Below are positions 23,650 through 32,823 of a stretch of DNA of 64,000 nucleotides, in pieces. Location of the stretch: assembly GCF_021531695.1 (NCBI RefSeq), contig NZ_JADYUI010000010.1, positions 1-64,000 of the forward strand. Direction: 5' to 3'. A program made the translations under genes and the position numbers. The stretch's first letter is position 1; every line of letters starts with the position of its first letter. Source of the DNA: Roseburia hominis (GTDB taxonomy: Bacteria > Bacillota > Clostridia > Lachnospirales > Lachnospiraceae). Under the pieces are notes generated by a model. The model was given only the letters and a program-made list of their open reading frames with translations, did not search any database and had not been told where the DNA came from.

Positions 23650-24501
23650 ATGACATCACAAATTGTTGATTTACATGTACATTCCACCAAATCAGACGGC
23701 ACCTTCACTCCGACAGAATTGGTAGAGGAAGCCATAAAATGCGGATTATGCGCTTTTGCACTGACCGACCATGATACGACAGCCGGATTAAAAGAAGCCA
23801 AAAAAGCTTCGGAAGGCACAAATCTTGAAGTAATCCCGGGCATTGAACTCTCCTGCTACCAGAACGGACATGAGGTACACATTGTCGGGCTGTTTATTGA
23901 TGAGGATAATCCGGCATTTCAGTCAAGTCTTTCGGATATCATAAATTCCCGCGACCACAGGAACGGACTTATGATGCAAAAACTTCGTGATGCGGGATTT
24001 TCCATCACACTGAATGACTTGTATACACATTTTCCAAACAGCGTCATCACAAGAGCACATGTAGCACGCTATCTTCATGAAACCGGACAGATTCCGGATA
24101 TTCAGACTGCATTCCAGAAATATATCGGAGACCACTGTCCCTGCTATGTCCCGCGCGAAAAAGTCACTCCTTATCAGGCAATCGATCTGATTCATTCTGC
24201 GGGTGGACTCGCCATTTTAGCGCACCCGCTTTTGTACCATCTTGGTGCCGACAATTTAAAAAAGCTTGTTCTTGATTTAAAGGAGCATGGCTTAGACGGG
24301 TTAGAAGCCATTTATTCCACTTATACAGCAGGCGAAGAACGGGAAATGAAACAGCTCGCAAAAGAGGTAGGAATTGCAATTTCCGGAGGCTCGGATTTTC
24401 ATGGTGCGAACAAGCCTGCCATTCACCTTGCAACCGGAAAAGGCAGACTTTTCATTCCATATTCTGTTTTAGAAAACCTAAAAGACGGACTTGTCAGATG
24501 A
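23650..24501 (+). CDS. PHP-domain phosphoesterase (TrpH / RNase AM-like)
   Basis: A 283-aa metal-dependent phosphoesterase. The PHP motifs are seen in order: DLHVHSTKSDGTFTPTELVE, FALTDHDT, PGIELSC, HIVGLFID, TRAHVARYL, AILAHPLLY and SGGSDFHG. Relatives hydrolyse nucleoside 3',5'-bisphosphates or trim RNA 5' ends; which applies here is unclear. The ATG at 23650 follows AGGAAAGGA. It is a single plus-strand gene. Its stop codon lies inside the terminator hairpin at 24484-24511. Confidence 0.9.
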   Translation: MTSQIVDLHVHSTKSDGTFTPTELVEEAIKCGLCAFALTDHDTTAGLKEAKKASEGTNLEVIPGIELSCYQNGHEVHIVGLFIDEDNPAFQSSLSDIINSRDHRNGLMMQKLRDAGFSITLNDLYTHFPNSVITRAHVARYLHETGQIPDIQTAFQKYIGDHCPCYVPREKVTPYQAIDLIHSAGGLAILAHPLLYHLGADNLKKLVLDLKEHGLDGLEAIYSTYTAGEEREMKQLAKEVGIAISGGSDFHGANKPAIHLATGKGRLFIPYSVLENLKDGLVR

Positions 24502-24511
24502 CAAGTCCGTC
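24484..24511. terminator. Bidirectional terminator overlapping the PHP gene stop codon
   Basis: A perfect 12-bp stem, GACGGACTTGTC (24484-24495)/GACAAGTCCGTC (24500-24511), with a 4-nt loop. The TGA stop (24499-24501) falls inside it. T-runs flank both sides, so it also serves the convergent HAD gene. Confidence 0.85.
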
Positions 24512-24528
24512 TTTGGTATGTGCGCCCA

Positions 24529-25344
24529 TTATAATATATATTTTTCAATAATTTCCGCAATTGCATCATGATTATTATCATTCTCGGTCACAAGTTCTGC
24601 CGCACGCTTTACTTCCTCTTTTGCATTTTTGACTGCAATTCCAAACTGCGCTGCCTCAAGCATTGGAATATCATTTCTCTCATCTCCAACCGCAATCGTA
24701 TTTTTGATTGGAATATTAAGAAAATTGCAAAGATAACTGATTGCCGCTCCTTTTGTTGTATCCAAAGGACAATACTCCAGATATTCGTCACAGGAGAAAA
24801 AGCTTGACAACTTATCTTCGCTCCAGCTTAAATTCTCCTTCTGGAAACGCTCTAATTTCTTTTTGTCGTCTAATTCAATTAAAAGAACCTTATTCGTTTC
24901 TTCCGTCAGAGCATCCAATACACTTGGAACAATTTTATAAGGCATCTTTGTCTTTTTACAATAATAACTCAGCTCTTTGGTATGTACTCTGGTTAAGACA
25001 TGACGGTTCGAATATGCCTGTATATAGATTCCTGCCTCATCCGCCTTTTCAATCAAATGCTGTACATACTGCATCGGAATCTTCTTTTCCATAAGGATGC
25101 GGTCAGAAGCACTGTCGTATATGACAGCTCCGTTATACGCAATCACATAGCATCCAGGCAAGGTAAGTCCCAGTTTTCTTACCACATGTCTCGCGCTCTC
25201 AACTGCTCTTCCTGTCGCAACCGTAATATAATGTCCCTGGTTAAGTGCCTCTTTTACTGCCTTTACATTTTTTTCTGAAATTGTCTTGTCATCCGATAAT
25301 AATGTTCCATCCAGATCCGTAAATAAAATTTTTCTTTCACCCAT
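24529..25344 (-). CDS. HAD-superfamily Cof-type sugar/nucleotide phosphatase
   Basis: A 271-aa HAD hydrolase of the Cof/YwpJ type. The motifs are complete: FTDLDGTLLSDD (nucleophile Asp), VATGR, a Lys in NTKGAA-like context and AVGDERNDIPML. Family members act on sugar phosphates, flavin nucleotides or pyridoxal phosphate; the substrate cannot be deduced. It starts 17 nt after ppk1 and is the last gene of the pheA-DUF815-ppx-ppk1 unit, ending at the bidirectional terminator. Confidence 0.9.
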   Translation of the reverse strand: MGERKILFTDLDGTLLSDDKTISEKNVKAVKEALNQGHYITVATGRAVESARHVVRKLGLTLPGCYVIAYNGAVIYDSASDRILMEKKIPMQYVQHLIEKADEAGIYIQAYSNRHVLTRVHTKELSYYCKKTKMPYKIVPSVLDALTEETNKVLLIELDDKKKLERFQKENLSWSEDKLSSFFSCDEYLEYCPLDTTKGAAISYLCNFLNIPIKNTIAVGDERNDIPMLEAAQFGIAVKNAKEEVKRAAELVTENDNNHDAIAEIIEKYIL

Positions 25345-25361
25345 CTTAAGTCCCCTTTTCT

Positions 25362-27512
25362 TTAGTCTATTGGTTCCGCCGGAATAAATACTCTGTCCTG
25401 ATAAACATTATTTTTCTTTGGTATTTGTTCCATTGCCTCCCTGCAAAATTGTTCCTGTGAATTGACAAGCACTTTCCCGCGTTTATCAATTTTCTCGTAA
25501 GTCCCCTCTTTCGTGTACACATTTGCCTTCGTGTTATCCATAAGCTCTACTTCTAGAATGTGTTTCACTTTTTTCCGTAAATTTTCATCCTCGACCGGGA
25601 AAATAATTTCCACACGACGGTCTAAATTTCTTGGCATCCAGTCCGCGCTTCCCATATAGATTTCTTCCTGACCGTCATTATAAAAATAGAAAATACGGCT
25701 ATGTTCCAAAAAGTTTCCAACAATGGAACGCACTCTGATATTTTCACTGACTTCCGGAATACCAACCTTAAGACAACAGATTCCCCGGACAATCAGATCA
25801 ATCGAAACACCTGCGGCTGATGCTGCATAAAGTGCCGCAATAATCTCCCTATCACAAAGTGAATTCATTTTTGCAACAATCCGTGCCTGTTTTCCTGCCT
25901 TTGCATTCTTCGTCTCTCTTACAATCAGCTTCAAAAACTTTTTACGAAGCCAGATTGGTGCGACCACTAATTTATTCCAGCTTAACGGCTCTGAATAACC
26001 GGATAACATGTTAAAAACTGCCGTAGCATCTTCTCCGATTGCCTCTGAACAGGTAAACATCCCGCAATCCGTATATAATTTTGCCGTAGAATCATTGTAG
26101 TTTCCGGTTCCGAGATGCACGTATCTTCGAATTCCATCTTCCTCTCTTCGTACAACGAGAGCAATCTTACTGTGTGTCTTTAAGCCGACCAGACCATAAA
26201 TAACATGGCATCCTGCCTTTTCTAACATTTTTGCCCAGACAATATTATTTTCCTCATCAAAACGTGCCTTTAATTCCACCAGAACGGAAACCTGTTTACC
26301 GTTCTCCGCTGCCTGTGCCAGGGATGCGATAATCGGAGAATTGCCGCTCACACGGTAAAGTGTCTGTTTAATAGCAAGAACATCCGGATCAACCGCCGCC
26401 TGACGAATAAAATCAACAACCGGGTCAAATGTCTGATACGGATGATGAAGTAAAATATCTCCTTTTTTTATCTCATCAAAGATATTCTCTCCCGGCACAA
26501 TTTCCGGTACACGCTGTGGAGTATAAGGTTCATAGCGAAGCTCATCCTTGTCTTTCATCCCATAAAGTTTCATTAAAAAGGTAAAATCGATTGGCCCGTT
26601 AATTTTATAAATATCTTCATCTGTGGCAATATGAAACTCTTCTTTTAAGAAATTAAGCAGTTTTTCATCAATTGTATCTTCTACTTCAAGCCGGATGACT
26701 TCACCCCACTGGCGCATCTTTAACTGCTTTTGAATTTCTTTTAACAAATCGGAAGCCTCATCCTCATCGATCGTAAGATCCGCATTTCGCATAATACGGT
26801 ATGGATAAGCACAAAGCACATTGTAATTTAAGAACAATTTGGATATATTTCTTTCAATCAGCTGCTCCAGCAGAATATATGTTCTGTCACCTTCTTTTTT
26901 GGAAGGAATCGGAACCAGTCTTGGTAATACGGACGGCACCTGAACGGTAGCAAATTCCGTATCCTGTTTTGTCATCTTTTTCCCTGACTCTTCTTTTTTT
27001 GCAAGAAGTGCCACAATATTTAACGTTTTATTACGAATTAACGGAAATGGCCTTGATGCGTCGACTGCCATTGGTGTCAATACCGGATAAACATTTTCCT
27101 CAAAATATTTATCTGCATACTCTGCCTGCTCTTTATTCATTTTTTCATATTCATCCAAAACATAAATTCCATTATTTTTCATAAGCGGAACCAGAGAACG
27201 GTTATAGGTCGTATACTGTGTTTCCACCAAAGCTCTTGTCGCAGCATTAATTGCCGAAAGCTGCTCTGTTGCTGTCATCCCCGCAATATCCGTCTTCTTA
27301 TAACCGGCATGCACCATATCCTTTAAGGAAGCAACACGCACCATAAAAAATTCATCCAGATTTGATGATGTAATACTTAAAAATTTTAAGCGTTCCAACA
27401 ATGGAATCGACCTATCTCTTGCCTCATTTAACACACGTTCATTAAATTTAATCCAGCTTAATTCACGATTTTCAAAATATTTCGGATTAAAATATTCCTT
27501 TGCGATTTCCAT
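25362..27512 (-). CDS. ppk1: Polyphosphate kinase 1
   Basis: PPK1 makes inorganic polyphosphate reversibly from ATP and autophosphorylates on a histidine. At 716 aa it is full length. It has the N domain (NRELSWIKFNERVLNEARDR), the head domain and two phospholipase-D-like catalytic domains, with the phospho-histidine in YVHLGTGNYNDSTAKLYTD (about His464) and MGSADWMPRNLDRRVEI near the end. It lies 15 nt after a Ppx/GppA-like gene and is followed by a HAD phosphatase, so polyphosphate synthesis is genetically tied to a Ppx homologue. Confidence 0.96.
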   Translation of the reverse strand: MEIAKEYFNPKYFENRELSWIKFNERVLNEARDRSIPLLERLKFLSITSSNLDEFFMVRVASLKDMVHAGYKKTDIAGMTATEQLSAINAATRALVETQYTTYNRSLVPLMKNNGIYVLDEYEKMNKEQAEYADKYFEENVYPVLTPMAVDASRPFPLIRNKTLNIVALLAKKEESGKKMTKQDTEFATVQVPSVLPRLVPIPSKKEGDRTYILLEQLIERNISKLFLNYNVLCAYPYRIMRNADLTIDEDEASDLLKEIQKQLKMRQWGEVIRLEVEDTIDEKLLNFLKEEFHIATDEDIYKINGPIDFTFLMKLYGMKDKDELRYEPYTPQRVPEIVPGENIFDEIKKGDILLHHPYQTFDPVVDFIRQAAVDPDVLAIKQTLYRVSGNSPIIASLAQAAENGKQVSVLVELKARFDEENNIVWAKMLEKAGCHVIYGLVGLKTHSKIALVVRREEDGIRRYVHLGTGNYNDSTAKLYTDCGMFTCSEAIGEDATAVFNMLSGYSEPLSWNKLVVAPIWLRKKFLKLIVRETKNAKAGKQARIVAKMNSLCDREIIAALYAASAAGVSIDLIVRGICCLKVGIPEVSENIRVRSIVGNFLEHSRIFYFYNDGQEEIYMGSADWMPRNLDRRVEIIFPVEDENLRKKVKHILEVELMDNTKANVYTKEGTYEKIDKRGKVLVNSQEQFCREAMEQIPKKNNVYQDRVFIPAEPID

Positions 27513-27527
27513 TTTTCCCTCCTAATA

Positions 27528-29060
27528 TTATAAAGTACGTTTTTCCCGAATGATTGGTTTGATACTAAATACACGCTCAAAAGCATCTGCCTTGGCAGCG
27601 AATAACCCCTTCTCCAAAAGGATGTCATCCCCGGCTTCAATCGTAATAATCAACTGCTTATCACGTTGTGTCACCTTCACATTTTTGAATTTCTGTTTAT
27701 GACTTCTGTCCATTGCATTGGATACTTTTAAGATTGCAGATAACTTGGCAATGATCATATAACTTTCTTCATCGACTTTATCTGCCAGTTCTTCATAGTC
27801 ATCCAAAGGATATGTATTATATTTTACGGTACTTGCAACAATCTCCCGTTCCAAATGCGTAAGTCCTATAATTTCCGATGCCATAATAATATCATAAGAA
27901 CACTCCGGTCCGTTCACAAGGCTTACATACTTTCCGCAATCGTGTAAAATTGCTGCGACCTGAAGCAAAAGCCGTTCCCGTTTTCCCATGCCGTGTACTT
28001 TTTTCATGGCATCAAAAATCTGAACCGACATTTCTGTTAATGCATCGATATGCGGTGTGTAACCATGATATCGCTCTGCCAGATATTTTGAAGCCGACAG
28101 GATATCTTCTTCAAAATCATGATTGGTTGCAATGACCCTATGTTTTAGTGCATAATCGCAGGCAATTCCGTCATTGATATTAACACCCGGCACCCAGATG
28201 GCATCCGCATCCAGTTCCTCCGCGATACGTTTATACAAAATGACAGATGGTAAAATAAGCGGATCCTTTTCATTGGAAAGGCTCAATTCCTCTGCGATTT
28301 TAGCTGCATTATAGCGATTCATTTTGTTCAAATATTTTGCGAATTTTTTTGCATCTATTGTGACATCATCAAGATTTTTTTCCAGTTTTTTGGTAATCTC
28401 CGTACTGTAATCTCCCATCATAATAAGATACTCTAACTTCATATCTTTTAAATAGATTGCCTTAAACCGCTCCAGTTCCTTATCTACCAGCTCTTTGATT
28501 AAATCCTCATAATGCAGTACACTGTCCTTGATTCCGGAAAGTTTCTCATAAATGCGCATCGTCCCAAGCAATAAATGCTGTGTCGTCACGGCTCTTCCCT
28601 TTTTGAAAATGGTAATCTGCAAGCTTCCACCACCGACATCAACAACTGCTGCACTTTTCGCCGTCATATGATCAAATTCCGGCCTTACCGCAACTGATTC
28701 ATAGCTGACAAAACGATGCTCGGAATTACTAAGCACCTCTACTTCCAGTCCGGTACGCCGTTTAATTCTGTCTAAGATAAACAATTCATTTTTTGCTGCA
28801 CGGATTGCTGCACTGGCACATGCTTTATAAGCAGTCACTTTGTAACCATCCATAATCTTTACATATTCTGCTAAAACATCACACAATTCTTCCGTCAGTT
28901 CCGAACCGATATCCCCCTTCGCATAAGCATCTTTTCCAATCTCAATGCGGTGTCTGATATGATCTATCTCACGAATTTTTCTTTTGGCAGATAATTCAAA
29001 AATCTTCATACTGATTTCATAAGAGCCAATATAAATTGCAGCAAACGTCGTTATTCTCAT
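27528..29060 (-). CDS. Ppx/GppA-like protein with C-terminal HD domain, altered active site
   Basis: The family contains exopolyphosphatases and pppGpp phosphatases with an actin-like fold. Residues 1-300 are the Ppx/GppA part; about 310-500 form an HD domain (AILHDCGKYVS near residue 375). Compared with E. coli Ppx, key positions differ. The usual AxDxGSNS is FAAIYIGSYE, with Tyr in place of the Asp. GNEEARL is SNSEHRF. GGGSTEL is GGGSLQI, with Gln in place of Glu. The phosphate-loop glycines (VVDVGGGS) remain. It may bind rather than hydrolyse polyphosphate or (p)ppGpp (inference). It sits between the DUF815 ATPase gene and ppk1 with short gaps. Confidence 0.85.
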   Translation of the reverse strand: MRITTFAAIYIGSYEISMKIFELSAKRKIREIDHIRHRIEIGKDAYAKGDIGSELTEELCDVLAEYVKIMDGYKVTAYKACASAAIRAAKNELFILDRIKRRTGLEVEVLSNSEHRFVSYESVAVRPEFDHMTAKSAAVVDVGGGSLQITIFKKGRAVTTQHLLLGTMRIYEKLSGIKDSVLHYEDLIKELVDKELERFKAIYLKDMKLEYLIMMGDYSTEITKKLEKNLDDVTIDAKKFAKYLNKMNRYNAAKIAEELSLSNEKDPLILPSVILYKRIAEELDADAIWVPGVNINDGIACDYALKHRVIATNHDFEEDILSASKYLAERYHGYTPHIDALTEMSVQIFDAMKKVHGMGKRERLLLQVAAILHDCGKYVSLVNGPECSYDIIMASEIIGLTHLEREIVASTVKYNTYPLDDYEELADKVDEESYMIIAKLSAILKVSNAMDRSHKQKFKNVKVTQRDKQLIITIEAGDDILLEKGLFAAKADAFERVFSIKPIIREKRTL

Positions 29061-29082
29061 GCAGCTTCATCCCCTTCGCATT

Positions 29083-30381
29083 TTAACATTCCTGTTGACC
29101 AAGTAAATAATTAATAAACTGTTGTGCAGTACGTCCCGATAATCCACCATGGGAAAGTTCCCATTTATTTGCCTCAGCAAGCAAGGTATCTTCGTCTAAC
29201 ATCACATGTTGTTTCTTTGCCAGTACCTTTACGATTTCCTTAAATTCTTTTGGTGTCGGTGCTCCAAAATAAATGGAAACACCAAATCTTGCAACCAGTG
29301 ATAATTTTTCCTGAATCGTATCATTGTTATGCAGATCATCCTCATTTTCCGCTCTGTCACTAAATGTTTCACGAACCAGATGTCTGCGGTTTGAAGTCGC
29401 ATAAATTAATACATTATCCGGTTTCTTTTCCAGTCCTCCTTCAATTACGGCTTTTAAATATTTATATTCAATTTCAAATTCCTCAAAAGAAAGATCATCC
29501 ATATAGATAATAAACTTATAATTTCTATTTTTAATCTGTGCAATCACCGCATTTAAATCCTGGAACTGATGTTTATAAACTTCAATCATACGAAGTCCAT
29601 CTTCATAATATTCATTAATGATTGCTTTGATACTTGAAGATTTTCCGGTTCCGGCATCTCCGAACAAAAGACAGTTATTGGCCTGTTTTCCCTCTACAAA
29701 TGCCTTCGTATTATCGATTAATTTTTTCTTTGCGGATTCGTATCCGACCAGATCCTCTAATTTCACATGGGCAATTCTGCTGATTGGTGCAATTATTGCC
29801 TCTCCATTTGCATCATGTTCAATGCGGAATGCCTTATGAAGTCCTAAGGTACCAACACCGAATTCTTTATAAAATTCTGTGACATACTGTAAAAATTCTG
29901 TCTCATTCTCTGCCTGCTCTAACTGCCCGCTCATCGTAACAATACGATCTCTGATTCTCTGGTTTAAGACTTTACTGTTACTGTTTCCACTGTCATAATT
30001 TTTAATGATATCAATTCCGTCTACCGTAAGCGCATCCGTAAGTACATCTAAATCAAAATCAAACAACGCTTTAAAAATCGTAATATCATGCAGTGCAATT
30101 TTTTCCATGCTGCCACCGACATTTCCCTTTTTCTCACATGCGGTACTATATGCATTTTCATTATTAATTAAAAGAAAAGTCAGAAAATTGTGCCACAAAT
30201 TTCCGGAGAATCCATGGCTTCCCGCAAGTTCTACCAGTTCATGAAAACATTCATAAAACATTTTTCGCAATTTTTCTGTTTCTTCCTTTTTTTCATAATT
30301 TTCCAAAATATAAGAAAAATCATAAAACAACTTTCCGTTTTTAAAGTTCTTATACAAGATTAAATCTTCTGCACGTTTCAT
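29083..30381 (-). CDS. DUF815 AAA-type ATPase of unknown function
   Basis: A 432-aa P-loop protein. The C-terminal half carries the AAA/DUF815 domain: Walker A LFGDAGTGKSSSIKAI (about residue 240), Walker B FIIYMDDLSFEEFE (about 293), a sensor-like NVLIYATSNRRHLVRETFSD and an arginine-rich C-terminal lid (SGRTAQQFINYLLG). The N-terminal 190 residues are helical and not recognised. The cellular role of DUF815 proteins is not established. It lies 32 nt after pheA and 22 nt before the Ppx-like gene, so it is probably co-transcribed with the polyphosphate genes. Confidence 0.87.
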   Translation of the reverse strand: MKRAEDLILYKNFKNGKLFYDFSYILENYEKKEETEKLRKMFYECFHELVELAGSHGFSGNLWHNFLTFLLINNENAYSTACEKKGNVGGSMEKIALHDITIFKALFDFDLDVLTDALTVDGIDIIKNYDSGNSNSKVLNQRIRDRIVTMSGQLEQAENETEFLQYVTEFYKEFGVGTLGLHKAFRIEHDANGEAIIAPISRIAHVKLEDLVGYESAKKKLIDNTKAFVEGKQANNCLLFGDAGTGKSSSIKAIINEYYEDGLRMIEVYKHQFQDLNAVIAQIKNRNYKFIIYMDDLSFEEFEIEYKYLKAVIEGGLEKKPDNVLIYATSNRRHLVRETFSDRAENEDDLHNNDTIQEKLSLVARFGVSIYFGAPTPKEFKEIVKVLAKKQHVMLDEDTLLAEANKWELSHGGLSGRTAQQFINYLLGQQEC

Positions 30382-30413
30382 TTTATCCTCTTTTCCTAGC
30401 GTCTTTACGTTAT

Positions 30414-31544
30414 TTAATAATTTCCAAGTATCGACATTGTCGCGGTCTCCTCTTTCAGTCCGCGCAATGCATTCTGTACTGCACTGTCCTTAAGATTTCC
30501 ATCAAAATCTATAAAGAAACGGTATTCCCAGTTTCTTTTTGGAATCGGTCTGGATTCGATCCGGTTCATATTAATATTATTATAAATAAAATGTGACAAT
30601 GCATGATACAGCGAACCGCTTTCATTCGGAAGTTCAAAATAAATGCTGATTTTCCCTGCATCTTTCACATATATTTTCTCTTTTGATACGATGATAAACC
30701 GGGTACTGTTGTTTGGATTATTCTGAATATTTTCCTGTAATATCTTAAGTCCGTAAATATCTGCGGTAAGACGATTTGCAATCGCAGCTTCACTCTTTTG
30801 TCCGTCTTCTTTTATCTTCTTTGCTGCCATTGCCGTATTCTTCGAAGCAAGATTCTCCCACGTCCTATGTTCCTCCAAAAAAGAGCTGCACTGCATCAGT
30901 GCCTGCGGGTGGGAATATACCTGTCTGATATCAGATAATTCTGCCTCCGGTATACCAAGAAGGCAGTGGTCGATTTGAATAATCTGCTCTCCTACGATGG
31001 AATAGCCATACTCTACCAGTAAATCATAATTCTCTGAAATAATACCGGCAGAAGAATTCTCCATCGGAAGAACCGCATAATCTGCCTCTCCTGTCCTGAT
31101 TGCTTCCATGGCATCCCGCCAGGTTTCGACATGCATACTATCAATATTTTCTCCAAAAAAGCGTTTCATCGCCACCTGGGTATAAGCGCCCTCCACTCCC
31201 TGAAATACAATTTTTGCTTTTGCAACCGGAAGCTTTTCTACCATATCAAAACCAGGCTTTTCTATCATGCCATGCTCCGTCAGCATCTGATACTGGCGTT
31301 TTCTGCTCATTGCCATGATCTGCTCAAACAGCTCCGTCACTCCGCATTTGGTAAACTCGGTCGTTGCATATGTTTTTATCTTGTCTAATTTACTCTTCTC
31401 TCTTTCTTTATCCAATACCTTTTTTCCGGTACCTATCTTATATTCTGCAACCTGTTCTGCAAGACGCATTCTCTTTTCATAGAGTGCTACGATTTCGGCA
31501 TCCACAGAATCAATTTCATTTCTGATTTCACTTAAATCTCTCAT
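30414..31544 (-). CDS. pheA: Bifunctional chorismate mutase / prephenate dehydratase (P-protein)
   Basis: It converts chorismate to prephenate and then to phenylpyruvate, the committed path to phenylalanine. Domains: chorismate mutase at residues 1-90 (EIRNEIDSVDAEIVALYEKR), prephenate dehydratase at about 110-290 (FQGVEGAYTQVA and the TRF motif in NNSTRFIIVS) and a C-terminal ACT domain (ISIYFELPNESGSLYHALSH) for feedback by phenylalanine. It is 376 aa. AAAGGTGAG lies 8 nt before the ATG. It seems to be the first gene of the unit that runs on into DUF815, the Ppx-like gene and ppk1. I see no T-box or leader peptide. Confidence 0.95.
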   Translation of the reverse strand: MRDLSEIRNEIDSVDAEIVALYEKRMRLAEQVAEYKIGTGKKVLDKEREKSKLDKIKTYATTEFTKCGVTELFEQIMAMSRKRQYQMLTEHGMIEKPGFDMVEKLPVAKAKIVFQGVEGAYTQVAMKRFFGENIDSMHVETWRDAMEAIRTGEADYAVLPMENSSAGIISENYDLLVEYGYSIVGEQIIQIDHCLLGIPEAELSDIRQVYSHPQALMQCSSFLEEHRTWENLASKNTAMAAKKIKEDGQKSEAAIANRLTADIYGLKILQENIQNNPNNSTRFIIVSKEKIYVKDAGKISIYFELPNESGSLYHALSHFIYNNINMNRIESRPIPKRNWEYRFFIDFDGNLKDSAVQNALRGLKEETATMSILGNY

Positions 31545-31664
31545 AAATATAACTCACCTTTATGCATATTTTCTTCTATTTTTATATTAAAATTACTTTT
31601 GTTTTTTGTCAATGAACATCTGTCTTCTATTTCAACTTTTCTGTCAATTTTTGCAGATGTTTTC

Positions 31665-31693
31665 TTGCAAGTTTGTGTCGCAAAAGTTATAAT
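31665..31693 (+). promoter_or_regulatory. Promoter of the DUF5050 gene
   Basis: On the plus strand, TTGCAA (31665-31670), 17 nt, and a perfect TATAAT (31688-31693). Confidence 0.7.
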
Positions 31694-31730
31694 TAAATTA
31701 AGAAATGTTACGTATTGGAGGATGATGTTT

Positions 31731-32756
31731 ATGAAAGCTAAAATTAGGGATATTTTGATTTTTGTTGTCGTAATTGCAGTCGTTATTGCTGCTTGCGTTT
31801 TCTACAGATCCCGCTCAAAATTTCCGTATAATGATGATTTTGTGAATGGAAATCTTCCGGGAAATCTTTACAACAGTGGCTATTTTTGCGAGAGTGAGGA
31901 TCTTATTTATTTTAGTAATCCACAGGATGACTATGCACTTTATTCCATGAATCGTGACGGAAAACAGCTGACCAAACTTACCACGGATTATGCTACTTAT
32001 ATTAATGCAGATGCAAATCATATTTACTATATCAGGAACAATACAGCTGATTCTGCAAATACTTCGCTTTTCCGTTGGGGCATGAATGGTTTATGCCGTA
32101 TTGCAAAATCCGGTGGCGATCCGGAGATTTTAGAAACCGATCCCTGCATCTATGCCTGTCTTTCCGGAAATTATCTTTACTATCTCCGTTATTCCGAAGA
32201 AGATGGCACTACCCTTTATAAAATTAATATTGATGGTTCAGACCGGGAGGAAGTCCTGTCTGCTTCTTACATTCTGTGTGATGCTGTCGGAAAATATATT
32301 TATTACAGCGGAGTGGAACACGACCACAACTTATACCGTTTCGATACCACGACGAATACTTCTTCTCTTATCTATACCGGAAATACCTACAACCCGATTC
32401 TTTCCGGTGACAGTATTTATTTTATGGATTGTGACAATAATTATTGCCTTTCAAAAGTTGACATTGCAAGCGGAGAAAAAACAATCGTTATTCCTGACCG
32501 TGTTGACTGCTATAATATGAACAATGCAGCCATTTTCTATCAGAAAAATGATGCAGAGTACCCGGAACTTTGCAAGGCTTCTTTGGATGGTTCTTCCATC
32601 GAAACTCTTGCCTCCGGAAATTATACGGAACTGAATCTGACCTCTGATTCTTTATATTTTAAACGATTTCAGGATGATTCCGTGATTTATCGTATGTCAT
32701 TGAGTACCAATGAAATCAAACCTTTTGAACCGGGCGTGATTGAAGACGAGGACTAA
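31731..32756 (+). CDS. Membrane-anchored DUF5050 beta-propeller-like protein
   Basis: A 341-aa exported protein. One N-terminal membrane segment (ILIFVVVIAVVIAACVFY) acts as an uncleaved anchor or a signal. The rest is a series of repeats with a common pattern, such as DLIYFSNPQDDYALYSMNRD, HIYYIRNN, GNYLYYLRYSEEDGTTLYKI, GKYIYYSGVEHDHNLYRFD and DSIYFMDCDNNYCLSKVDI, which suggests a beta-propeller. It probably acts on the outer face; its ligand is unknown. The ATG at 31731 follows GGAGG at 9 nt; two earlier in-frame ATGs overlap that site. It is a single plus-strand gene between two minus-strand operons. Confidence 0.82.
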   Translation: MKAKIRDILIFVVVIAVVIAACVFYRSRSKFPYNDDFVNGNLPGNLYNSGYFCESEDLIYFSNPQDDYALYSMNRDGKQLTKLTTDYATYINADANHIYYIRNNTADSANTSLFRWGMNGLCRIAKSGGDPEILETDPCIYACLSGNYLYYLRYSEEDGTTLYKINIDGSDREEVLSASYILCDAVGKYIYYSGVEHDHNLYRFDTTTNTSSLIYTGNTYNPILSGDSIYFMDCDNNYCLSKVDIASGEKTIVIPDRVDCYNMNNAAIFYQKNDAEYPELCKASLDGSSIETLASGNYTELNLTSDSLYFKRFQDDSVIYRMSLSTNEIKPFEPGVIEDED

Positions 32757-32775
32757 TACAATCTAACGACTATTA

Positions 32776-32821
32776 TACAAAATGCCGGCTATCTCAAAAT
32801 TAAGATAGCCGGCATTTTGTA
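32776..32821. terminator. Very strong bidirectional terminator between DUF5050 gene and polC
   Basis: A 19-bp perfect inverted repeat, TACAAAATGCCGGCTATCT (32776-32794) with AGATAGCCGGCATTTTGTA (32803-32821), and an 8-nt loop. It separates convergent genes. Confidence 0.92.
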
Positions 32822-32823
32822 CA

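Noticed and set aside
31545-31664. Possible T-box or Phe attenuator before pheA
   Set aside because: No specifier loop, T-box sequence or Phe-rich leader peptide is visible in the short upstream region.
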